Shown here piece by piece: positions 50,655 through 61,431 of a stretch of 64,000 bases of DNA. The notes under the pieces are model-generated. The model had not been told where the DNA came from. It saw only the letters and a list, made by a program, of their open reading frames with translations, and did no database searches. Both the position numbers and the translations under genes were made by a program. Each line of letters starts with the position of its first letter. Position 1 is the stretch's first letter. Source of the stretch: Cruorifilaria tuberocauda (taxonomy: Eukaryota > Nematoda > Chromadorea > Rhabditida > Onchocercidae); contig JABVXU010000061.1 in NCBI GenBank assembly GCA_013365365.1, forward strand, positions 1-64,000, given 5' to 3'.

Positions 50655-52328
50655 TCAACAGAGATATGGTACTACTGGAAAAGGCATAGATCTTTTATAT
50701 CTGCGACGATTTCCATTTCTTATGTGACGTTTTCCTCTTGAAGCGTCGGATATGAAATTCCATGGAAATTGGGTATGTAATGGATTTCGTGGATCCCACG
50801 GAAAACTCTGCAATTCTTACTGGTGCTAAATTTATGAAAATTTAAAAATGAATTGTTGTGACTGATATAAAAACTGATATATTGGATTAATTCCTTCAAT
50901 TGATTTATCTTATTTTGCTAGTATTTAACACTCAATGAATAATTACTCTATTTTTTCTATATTTGAAGTTTTCTTTGGTTGCAGAGTTAATATATTTGCA
51001 TGAATGAAAAATTATTTTAAGGTTTAAAAAAAATTTTGCTCCTAAAAGATATTGCCTCATTAGAAAGCATTCAGATAAAGGGAGCTTGTAAGAGTGAAAA
51101 GGTTAAAAGACAGACAAACTTGGCCTAGCAGATGCATCGAAAAAGAAGCCAAGAGGCGAAAATAAGATTCCCTTTCTTCATTATCATTGCACATAAGAAT
51201 GACTGTCAGTAAAATTTATTGGTTGATATTAAAAAGCCTACCGAGAGGACGTTGCACGATTATCAGCCAAAGATATCACTGCATTTCCGAAAAGTTTTAT
51301 AATTTGACGCATGATTACTATGAGCTCTCTATCATTTAAGCTAGCCGCATTAATTATAATAGTTTTATTTTTTTGTATCAAATAGTAAGCTTGATTGCCT
51401 ATTTTTTGTTTCTTATAAGATTCAAATTAAAATGAAGGAAACCGACTCGTTGAATATTGTCTTGAAGATTCATACTCCAGCGATTTACTTCTTGATTATA
51501 GATTTCCAATTTTTGATAATCCGTTGATGTCATGTCACGTAAGTATACGCCATCTTTATAGATTTTGCCATTCTGAATATTGATTTTTCTTTTTCTTGTC
51601 TAAGAGTTTTGAACAGGTGAAACATCCTAAATTTAACTTAACTTCCGTACGTAATTAGTTTTTATATCAGTCTTATATGTTTTCAACAAAATTCTCTTAA
51701 AGGAAAATAAAGTAAAAAGAAACGAGTGAAGTAAATGGTCCCCTATCCTCTGCAATTTATTAATTAAACGCTGCAATACTTTTTGTTATTGTCTCCGAAA
51801 ACGATCATTGATCAAATTGTTTGGTTAAATGATAAAGTGAAACGAAAATTACAATAACATAGCATCCCTTGCCACCGGAAACAAATACGCCATCTGCGTT
51901 GTAGCAAACATTGTTGACACAGATGATGTTACCGTTGAAACTATTGATAAATGTATGTTGAACTTGTGATTTGACCATTACAGCAAGCAACAGAAGAGAG
52001 AAACTGAAAATCCCGAGAATTCGGGAGTTAGAGTGAGAGTTGAGTGTAAGAGATTAAAATTGCTAACGAAACATCGAATATTCATTGTTAACAGTTTGCT
52101 CCGACCAAAAAATACCAACGTTTTTGTATATACCATTAGTTTGATTTCATTTATGCAATAATAAGTAATTAAATATGATATGGGATTTAAAATCTGAAAT
52201 GGAATTGAAATCAAAAAGAGATTGATCGAATGTTAAGTCTTCTATGCTAACAAATAGCAAAGGCAGCAATTAAAAGTATTGAGTATTGTTGGAATGGAAA
52301 AAAGAAAAACTAACAGCATCTTCTTCAT
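50655..52328 (-). CDS. secreted aspin-like (pepsin inhibitor-3) domain protein
   Basis: Exons 52328-52315, 52003-51859, 51572-51443, 51398-51242 and 50805-50655 join in phase to about 198 residues. The first two make a leader (MKKMLFSLLLLAVMVKS). The next part (FNGNIICVNNVCYNADGVFV, then GGKGCYNGKIYKDGVYLRDM and YQKLEIYNQEVNRW) follows the pattern of the pepsin-inhibitor-3 fold of Ascaris PI-3 and filarial aspin: a Cys-bearing strand, 'NGK-Y-DG-Y-RD', then a helix. Aspins are secreted inhibitors of aspartic proteases and known filarial antigens; whether this one inhibits is unknown. An extension (NQAYYLIQKNKTIIIN) and a Pro/Trp and basic tail (FPWDPRNPLHTQFPW; GKRHIRNGNRRRYKR) follow. Intron 3 would be only 44 bases. 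The last exon is open in a second frame depending on whether CAG or CAGAG is the acceptor. Confidence 0.65.
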
Positions 52329-52335
52329 GGGACAT

Positions 52336-52346
52336 CTAATAAGTCG
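52336..52346 (-). promoter_or_regulatory. splice acceptor overlapping a stop codon
   Basis: CGACTTATTAG on the minus strand ends seven bases before the aspin-like ATG at 52328, so it could be its trans-splice site. Its final TAG is also the stop codon of the upstream small-protein frame. Confidence 0.35.
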
Positions 52347-52620
52347 AAATGATAATTGAAATGAGAAGAATTGCACAGAACAGAAATAGATGAAGGGAGA
52401 ATCGCGATGAAACCGTCAAAACACCAGAAGGAATAAAGTGCAAATTTTCGAAATAATTCATCGCTACAAAGTTGTCCTTTGCAATACACTTCGATCGTGG
52501 TTTCTTCAATGTATAAGCTTCGTCAATACAAACTTTTATTTGTGCTGTGCTGAAGTCACATGACAAATCAATCGGTTCAATCAGGTTTGATGATAGTATT
52601 GCTGATAAAAGGAAACTGCT
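52336..52620 (-). CDS. small exported protein with hydrophobic C-terminus, 5' end unresolved
   Basis: A minus-strand frame ends at TAG (52338-52336) and is open upstream to about 52620. It starts with a leader-like run (SSFLLSAILSSNLIEP), then a short hydrophilic Cys-containing part (LSCDFSTAQIKVCIDEAYTL; PRSKCIAKDN). It ends with a strongly hydrophobic tail (LHLFLFCAILLISIIISTY), as in GPI-anchored or tail-anchored small proteins. No in-frame ATG precedes the leader, so a short upstream exon must supply it; an ATG exists near 52676 but its splice is unclear. The stop codon sits seven bases before the ATG of the aspin-like gene on the same strand. No family was recognised. Confidence 0.4.
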   Translation of the reverse strand, partial: SSFLLSAILSSNLIEPIDLSCDFSTAQIKVCIDEAYTLKKPRSKCIAKDNFVAMNYFENLHFIPSGVLTVSSRFSLHLFLFCAILLISIIISTY

Positions 52621-54563
52621 TCTTCAATGAATCTTAAAATTGAATGAATAAACACTGGATCTTTGCAGATTTTCATCCCTCTTATATGATAAAGTTGTCA
52701 ATTTGAAAATAATTCATAATTCTTTAAAAAGCAAGAGATGGCAAATGTTTTAAAATGATCGATTAATACATTCTCTTTCATAAAAAATCAATATGATGAT
52801 GAGTCATTTCAGATTAAAATCGTGGCTGCAATCAAATTTGTCAAGATTGTTCACGTAAGGATTGCACAAGGAATTTTATGAATATAGAGAAAACCGGTCT
52901 TCACATTTAGGTAAATATTACACAAATGGCATTTTCATAAATGCGTGAAGTTCCTTTTCCTTATCGTATCAGCGATAATTGGGTCGGCCATTTATCATAA
53001 ATCATATCATTCTTTATCACTTAAACTGACTGATATTCGGTTGATTACTGATATTGCTTTATTTTTTTCTTCTGGTAATGTTATATTTTGGAGAATTTTA
53101 ATTATGACTAACCATATTATTTGATATGTTAGTATTATTTCTCTTTTGTTGAAAAAAGACGCATATTTAAAAAATATCATTCATCGATTAAATTAAAATT
53201 TTTATGCTGATTGATAACAAATTTGTCACTTATAATTTAATAAAAACTCAAGAAAAAATTCAAAAACAACTAACAATAGAATAACTTCTCTCCAAATAAT
53301 ACTCGAATATATGCAATCAAGGAATAACTGTTACGTTGCATTTTGAAATATCTTTTCAATAAGTATTTGTTCATGACTGTTATTAAAAAGCATAGAAAAA
53401 TAAGTGTTTGGTGAAAAGACTGTAAAACTAACAGGAACTTGTTTTTAATGTTTTTGCGATATCAAGAAATCAACATTTGGTTCTTCTTTTTCTTCCGTTT
53501 CTCTCTCCGTCTCTCTCTCTCTCTTCCACCTCATGCATTTTTCTATCAAATAAATTTATAAAAAGTCTAAATATCTCTATATTAATATGTTTTGTGTCTA
53601 AATTAATTATGTATATTATATGAATAATTACTTTGAAATATCCGAAAAATAAATTGATCGGTTTTTCATAAATAATTAATTTATCTTAGAAAAAGTCGAT
53701 AATTTTGTTTCGCTAACTAATTAGAGTAAACTGAAAAATGTTCATTTTTTCCAAATAATAAAAAAAACGATCAGTAATATCAGTAATTTACTTTGTTTAT
53801 TGCTAAGCAAAAAAATGGAGGAAACAAAGTAAGTAAGAAACAAAAGTATGAAATGAACAAATAAAGTAATAAAATAATGAAAAGAACAAAAAATTAATGC
53901 AAAAACCAGAAAAAACAAAAATATTTTGGTCAGTGACGATATTTACGGTAATTAAAAAGGTTGAATTATTTTGTTTCATAAAAAGTAAATTAAAGCAAAA
54001 TATGAGAAAAAATTTTTATTTTTTATAAATCCTAAAGAGAATGGAAGTTTTTCTTTTATACAAATAGCAAATATTCTTTCATATCCTACTTTATCTCAAA
54101 GAATTAATAGTTTTTTGAAACAGTATAACTCGCTAGCTATCATAATTTAAAATCATTTACCTTGCTTATATCAAATTTAAATGTAAAAAAGAAAAATTAC
54201 TTTTTTAATAAATAAGAATTGAAAGCTTTATGATACATGGAAAGGAAAGTAATATCTGCGACATAACAGATATTTTAAACATATCTTCTGTCATCATTAC
54301 TCGAGAAAAAGGTAAGGAGAAAATGTTGCATTGAATTAACAAACAGTTGCGATGGTAATGGTATGATAATTGCATGTTCCATTGCTAACTTTTTCTTTTA
54401 TTGATGTTTCAATCAACCGGCATCAAAAATATGGAAACTTTTAGATTTCAAAATTTAACAATTTAAAGTATGAAAGGTCTGCTGCACTTTTTTTCACCGA
54501 AAAATATGATAAAAAATAGTATAACACATTGAAGAAACAGGAAAAACGAAGTGGTATAGCCGG
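52621..54563. other. intergenic, AT-rich
   Basis: No exon recognised. A CT-rich microsatellite lies at 53501-53525. The rest is A/T runs. Confidence 0.5.
53501..53525 (+). repeat. short (CT)n tract
   Basis: CTCTCTCCGT followed by an uninterrupted CT run of about 14 bases. Confidence 0.7.
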
Positions 54564-57500
54564 TCATGTCAGAGTATCTTTTTCGGGACACTGATCCGTG
54601 GGAGTGAATTTAGTAACGAAAATTTTACCGATTATCTTCTTTATTAACATAAAAATGAAAATTGCTGAGACCGCACCGAAATAGCAACCATAAATAAAGA
54701 ACTGAAATATTTTTCAGCTGAAATTTCGAACAAAGTTGTTAAATTTTGGAAATATTTGAAGAGGAAGTAAGCATGCTTCTCATCATTTTGCACTTTTGAA
54801 ACTTTTTGAAAATCAAATTATTGAAATGATATCAGATCGAATTTTGTAACTGAAATGATAATTTCGCATATAATAACCTTTTTTAAATCTTTAAAAGTTT
54901 TGAATGCTTACTGATAATTTTCATAATGAAATTAAAACAAAAAATGTTATAATACTTAAAATTTCACAGTATATTTCTTTATGCAATCATTCAATACTTT
55001 TACATAACAAAGCACTGAATCTTTCTTTTTTCAAAAAATTTTTATTAAACTTTAGATGATATAAGAACTGGGACTGAAAAGACTAAATAAAATAAGCAGA
55101 AGTAAATGAAATAAGACGCTTTAATGCAAACTCTCAGGTAATTTTGTAATATAAAATTACCTGTGTACGTATATCAAGTGCCAAACCATGCTTATCAACG
55201 ACAGTTAAGGTTAATATTGTTTGTAGAAGAAGTGCAACAAAAGTACAAGATCCAAATACTAAACCATAACTTGCTGCTGTTAGTTCTGTAGCAATATTGG
55301 TACTGTAATGAAATATTCCGTATTTCTTCTATTATACAAATTTCTTTTATTGCGATTTTAAATTCGCTCTAATTTTAATCTGAACTTAATATAGAAAAAG
55401 ATTTTTAGAGAAAAATTAAATATTTTTAAAAAAAAATTTTTGCAAAGCATTTGAAATTATATTTTCAAATGTTATATTAATAGAAAATACGTGTTTATTC
55501 CATTAAAACTGCTTGGGAACTGACAAAACCTTTTCCTATCATTACTATCAAATGCTAAGCAATCATTGCTAATGAAGGAGATGTTTGTATTGATCTTACC
55601 TTGCCGCGGTCATAAGTAATTGATAAATAGTAGCAAAAGCTATATAAAGAATATAAGCAGTAAAAGCACTAGTCGTTTGAGACATCACAATAAGTAATAC
55701 AGCGCTAATAATTGAATTGATCCATAATATCAACTCGCCACATTTCACCCAGTCAATTTTCAGGTACTGCACGAAGAAACAAACGACCGCTCCTGTTTAA
55801 GTCATCGCAATCGAGGTGATAATCACTTCATTGCACAGTTAAAATCACTTGCGAATATAAATTTATTAAAATTCAATTTGGTATTTTAACACTCATGCTA
55901 AACTGATTACTCATTTCATTCTTTTAGTTGAAACTCCACTGAAATTTGAGTTGGTAGTCGTAGTAAATATCAACTGACAGGATGTTTGAAACTATTTCTT
56001 GTGATTAATTGGCATACTTGTGTAATTTCACAAAGTGCTTGCAATCATTTACGGTTATCAGGTGATGAGGTAATGCCCAGCAGTTCTGTAACATTACTGA
56101 TAGTGCTATATAAAATGTTGCATATTTTATTATCGCATTCTAATTTTTCGTTATTGAAATCACATAGAGAGTTTATCTGAAACTTTAGCGAGAAGTTTCT
56201 CTGTTTATCTGGCAGACATTGTATTTTTATTTTGAAGTATTGAAAGCACCGATGACTGTGTGAGATTGAAATGAATGATAGGGCGATCGCTTAGAACACA
56301 TACCGATCAAAGTGGATGTACACTCGGTGATGCCATTGTATGCTTCATCACTCTGTTGTAATAAAGCCCATAAATTTTGCACGTAATTTTGAACCTAAAA
56401 TGAAAATCTAAAAGCGAATGAAAAACTTTGCTATGATAAATTTTCATTTGTATAATTATTATTATAAATTCAAACTTTTATTCATTTTCCATCGCATTAC
56501 TGATTATCAGTTCGTGAACTTAATACTTGTGATGCATATTATTATCACTGTTATCATTAACTACAACAATATCAGTCCTGATTTGCTGATGACAATTGTT
56601 TTACATAATGAAATAATATATGGTTGCTTAATTCCTGTAATTTTTGTCAGAGGTCAATTTTGAAAGAATTAACATTGACGTGACTAAATGTGGATGAGAG
56701 GAAGAAACGCCTTACTTGGAAAGTTCCACAACTGGCCAATGCCCACCAAATGCACCATTTCAATACGACTGTTTTCCTCTTGAAGACCATCAAATGCTTC
56801 CAAGCATCTTGAAGATAACTCTTCAGTCCAAGATCAACCGTTACAGATATTGCATTTAATGATACCCTGTGCTATATCCAAATTTACGTTGATAAATAGT
56901 ATCACCGACATCTTATGCATGGCTAATTGATTATTTGTTGTGAAATAAAGTGACTTAATTAATTGTAGGTATTATTGAAAGAGTAAAGTTCAAAACTTCA
57001 ACTCAATTTTTAGAAAATTTTGGAAAAGTGGCACAAAGAGTAACAGTTATTTTAAACTGTTAACCTTTCATCGTCATGTATTTCGACTGTTCGGTCGCAG
57101 TTTTCCACTTGTCTTAAATTTTTATTTTTGATCATCTTGGGTGATATTGATGGAAGTAAGCAAGCCATTAGTAAGGTAATACAACCGAAACCAAATGAAA
57201 TCTAATAAACCGAAAATTATTTTAACAATGAGAAAAAGCTTTCCTTTTCCAAAACTTTTCTCAGAAGCGAAAAAGAAATTTTATATTTTCTAAATTAAAA
57301 TGGAAAAAATTGTAAGAGAGTTTATGACGCTTTTTCTTATGAGACGTGAAATTCCTTCTATCGTGCTCCAATTTATAGGAAATCAATTATTTTAGATAAT
57401 ATCATAATTGTAATTAGCGTGAAATATTGAGTAAGTGAATTAATTTATCAAACGATTTCAAGCATTTTAGATTATTCTGTTTTTCCTTGCTGCTACTAAT

Positions 57501-58892
57501 TTTTATATTTATACAAATTTACTCATATCTTTCACTACAAACATTTATATTTTGTAAGATTATATTCATGTTAGCTAATTACTTTCGCGTTTAGTTTTTC
57601 ATCAAATCGATATTTTTGCTAGATTTTTCGATTTTATTTATTTATTAAATTGATTTCTCAGGAAAGTTGAATAGTTATGTTACTTATTGAGAAATTATTT
57701 TTTAAATAAATTTGTGGAAATATTTACTTGCCTCATATAGTTGCAAATATGAAACAAGACGAGTTGAAATAAGCAGCTGACCGGATCCGTAAGCTAAAAA
57801 TTTGCCAAACAGTGTGGCTGCCCTGACAAATGAAGTGATACGTTTGAAATGCTTTTGATCGACAACTGCGTACATGTAGGAAACATAGGCAATGTCGGAT
57901 GCTGTCGAAAGTCCTATTAATTAACGCATATATGAATTTTTCGGTCAATTCGGTCAACTTTTTATTAATCATTCCTTTCGCGTAGGATCAAATCTTATGA
58001 TTTTGTGATTTAAATCTTCTTCAATATTATGGAACTTCCCTCGAATAATTATTTAATTTATGGCATACAAACCAAAAATGATTTCCATTAATTGCATTTG
58101 CCATACTTTATTACCCCAAAGGATGATTGCATGAGAAGCACTATATGACATCGCTTCGAGAACTACAATTGGCTTATGTCGCAATATATCAGTAAGGAAA
58201 AATATTGGTATCTGAAAGAGAGAATAGTTTCAGCTGTGGGCTGATTGAAATCTAGCTTATTTTCCATATTTAGGCCGTTTTTTACTATGAGTTCAATAAC
58301 TAATGGTGGATAAGTAAAATGAATTCAATTGCACTATTATTAAAAATAATAAATAATTAACAGAGCCATGTCTCTTTGCTCTCTAGTTGCAAAATTCAGT
58401 TAATTTTTGTTGTTTCATATTTTTCAAATACTAGAAAAGGCAAACATTTTACTACAAAACGCAATTTTAATTAATTATTTCTTAACTTCTACTCAACAAA
58501 AATGAAATTTATTATAAATTCAGCATAATAATAAGTGATAAATTTAGGAAATTTAATTCTCGATCTGAATTATAACTTCGAATTCTAGTCTGAATTATAT
58601 TCGTTGAGTAACTTCACTTCAGTGTCAAACTATAATTTCATTCCATTTAATGTATCCTCTCTGCCATTAACAACAAACTGATCATTGCTTAAGAAGCAAC
58701 AAACATCTCTCAACTTACCAATGCGACCAGATATGAATAAGTCCATAGTGGATATATTTGACTGTAAAGTTGAACATCGGTGAAATTTTTGTAAGACGAA
58801 ACGAGAAACGGCGTCAGAAAAGGGGTCGCCGGACGGAATTTCTTGATCATTCCGAATAGACATATGAAATATATTAGATGTTTCCAGTACAT
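54564..58892 (-). CDS. SLC19-family folate/thiamine-type transporter
   Basis: Nine exons (58892-58719, 58211-58073, 57913-57732, 57201-57065, 56866-56716, 56394-56304, 55792-55600, 55302-55161, 54701-54564) keep phase for 448 residues, matching SLC19 carriers with twelve helices. The N-terminus is diagnostic: LFGMIKKFRPATPFLTPFL, then YSQIYPLWTYSYL, then FFLTDILRHKPIVVLEAMS. DIAYVSYMYAVVDQKHFKRI and TSFVRAATLFGKFLAYGSGQ follow, then a large hydrophilic central loop. The second half has KWCIWWALASCGTFQ, NYVQNLWALLQ, NGITECTSTLIGA and TELTAASYGLVFG. SLC19 proteins import reduced folates or thiamine across the plasma membrane; the substrate cannot be told from sequence here. The third intron starts GCAAGT and only this donor keeps the frame. 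The start lies 20 bases after a TTGCAG acceptor. A paralogue follows upstream at 61.4 kb. Confidence 0.93.
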
Positions 58893-58912
58893 TTCGGCTA
58901 ACCATATATTGT

Positions 58913-58923
58913 CTGCAATTCAA
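58913..58923 (-). promoter_or_regulatory. probable trans-splice acceptor of the transporter
   Basis: TTGAATTGCAG on the minus strand ends 20 bases before the ATG at 58892. No in-frame ATG lies between. Confidence 0.45.
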
Positions 58924-59964
58924 TATTTTTTCCACTTTAATTTTTAATCGATTGAAACTAGATGAAATTTCATCTTCACCTTTTCATGCTTTCATGAACG
59001 CAAGTGCAGGACGTGTGACACACGTTTCATACGTTTGAAAGATAATAGAAGGAATGGATGAAGGATCGAGGACAGGACGAGAGTTATTTCTGTGTAATGA
59101 AAAGCGCATAAATGTTTTGTTAACCGATCGTTCGTCCCATCGTTCCTTCCATCCACCGCACTTTTACACTTTCAGTAGTGAACAGGTGTCCAAAATAAAA
59201 ATTAAATAAATTATTCTCTCTCTCTTCCCTTACTTCTCCCTACTATCTTCCTTTCATAGCTGAAATAATTGGTTCATTCATGACACTCTTTTTCCTCTGC
59301 TTCTCATTGTCCAACTATTAATACTTTTCTCTTTCAAGCATATGATTGTTGGAAACTCTTAAGATTGCCAATTAATTAACCACTGATTAGATAATATATT
59401 AACACCAATGAGCATACTTAATCGCTACAAAATTTTCTTAATTATTTCACTGATTAGCTTGTCTTACCTATGTAATGCCGAAATATGGATGAGTATAATG
59501 AAAAGAAATGTATTAGTGAAGTGAAACTACAGTTAAGGAAGGATATCAGTTACTGTTGACGGACGAGTTTTTCCTATCAAATTTTGAAACTGACATCCTT
59601 GCCGCACAATTTATCATTTTTTTTAAACTGCAAGAAGGTGAAAGAGCAAAAAAATCTAATCATTGATTAGATAGGAACATTCGAATGCTGCTAAATTCAC
59701 TTAAATTATCTGAACTATAATTTGTTGCTATTAAAGTTACTGCTTAATTCTAGAAGTAATTGAAAGCTCCCTGTGGAATAAATTATCATTAATCATTTAT
59801 CATTCCTGATATCATTAGAACAGAGAATTTTAATAAATGTGCAATATTTGCAATGATTATTTCATCTGATTGAAAAATGTAAAGGAAGCTTAAATGTCAT
59901 ATTATTCAAGTTTTTGAACTATCTGTTTCTTTGTACATATGTATACGTGTGCCTGTCTGTCTAG

Positions 59965-59986
59965 GGTGTGTGTGTGTGTCTGTCTG
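59965..59986 (+). repeat. (GT)n/(CTGT)n microsatellite
   Basis: About 14 bases of GT repeat followed by CTGTCTG units. Confidence 0.8.
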
Positions 59987-61431
59987 ATCATGTTTCGAAC
60001 TGTAGTTTTTTTGAATGAATGATTCAGAAACTAATAAAAGACAAAGTTAAATATTAAATCAAACGACCGGCACGACTGATCAATTCATTCTCACAATTTA
60101 TCATTTTAATTTTGATATCGGATAAAAATTTCTTGCTAAAAATTAAGACTATTTAAATCTTTTTTAAATGTATTATATTCAAATGCTATTATAAACAAGT
60201 TAGATACTATTTAGCTGTCAAGTTCCTTCTGCTAAATTATTCGGAAAAAGGAAAAAAGAGAAGTTTGATACAGTGAAGGATTGTAGGGCCTCTTTATGAG
60301 CAAAGGTAATTAGCAGTGCCAAAAAAATTCTTCCCTTTTCTTATTTTCTTAGTTTTTTCAGTTCTTTCTTCCTTTTAGTATGACTGAATCCATTTTGTTC
60401 TTTCCTGTTATCGTATCATTTCGAAAATTCCCTTTTCTCAATCATAAACTTAAAAAACGAAAGAAAAAACTTGATGCTTAGTGATATCTTTTGGGTGCTA
60501 TCGAAAAAACAGTAATATAAAATTGCAAATAAACTTGCATGAATAATTTCAGATTAATAGATTTGGGTAAGACAATTGTTTACTTATTATTTGCTCACCC
60601 ATTTTTTGCCTTCAGTAACTTTATTAAATTAATTAATTGTTTACTTATCATTTGCTATTTATTTTTTTTTAATTTTATTAAATTAACAAATCTTTTTCTT
60701 ATTTTATTAAATCAACGAATTTTGTTAAAAGTCTTGTAAAAGCTTAAGGTAATATGCCCATTATTTGCAACACTAAATTATATCTCCACTAATTACTGTT
60801 GCCCGGTGATCTAAAATCACAAGTGATAGATCATACCTCATTCAATTCTTCAATATTATCAACTTGTCCACTGAACATTTATTCTCAACTAGTGTCTTTT
60901 GTAGCTTATGGAATGCAAAGTATACTCTGAAATTATGCTTCGGTACTGAAATAATAAAGTATCCCAGACGTTTTTCAGACAAAATGCTCAACAGTTCCAT
61001 AGTATCACTTCGCAACTTTGTTCAATTTTATTTTTAAATTTGAAAAACGCATTTATATATATATTTAAGTGTAAATATATGTAAAAACACATAACTGATA
61101 TAAATTACACAAATATATATTAGTTATATATTTATAAAACAACTGAATTTATATTTTTGATGAAAAATTCCACAAAATTCTGCCATTAAAAATTTTCGAA
61201 ATCTTCAAATAATTAAGATTACAACTTGATTACCTTTTTGCTTAGACCTGTAATGCATTGTGCAATATTAAAATGATATAGAATATATTACTATTTTGTA
61301 TTATATTATTACATTACAATAATATTGTAAATTCTGACTGACTAAAGATTTATTTTATTGAAAAAGACAAGAAGAACAATAGCAACATCAGAAGTATTGG
61401 AAATAATGAAATGATTGCATAACCGTCTTGT

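Larger units (their letters stand above)
58893..61431. other. intergenic between tandem transporters
   Basis: 2.5 kb of AT-rich sequence, too long for a usual nematode operon gap, so the downstream transporter probably has its own promoter here. It contains a GT/CTGT microsatellite near 59965. No other gene was seen; the plus-strand frame at 60539 is T-rich noise. Confidence 0.5.

Noticed and set aside
56418..56663. 81-codon plus-strand frame
   Set aside because: Falls in an intron of the SLC19 gene on the opposite strand and has AT-noise composition.
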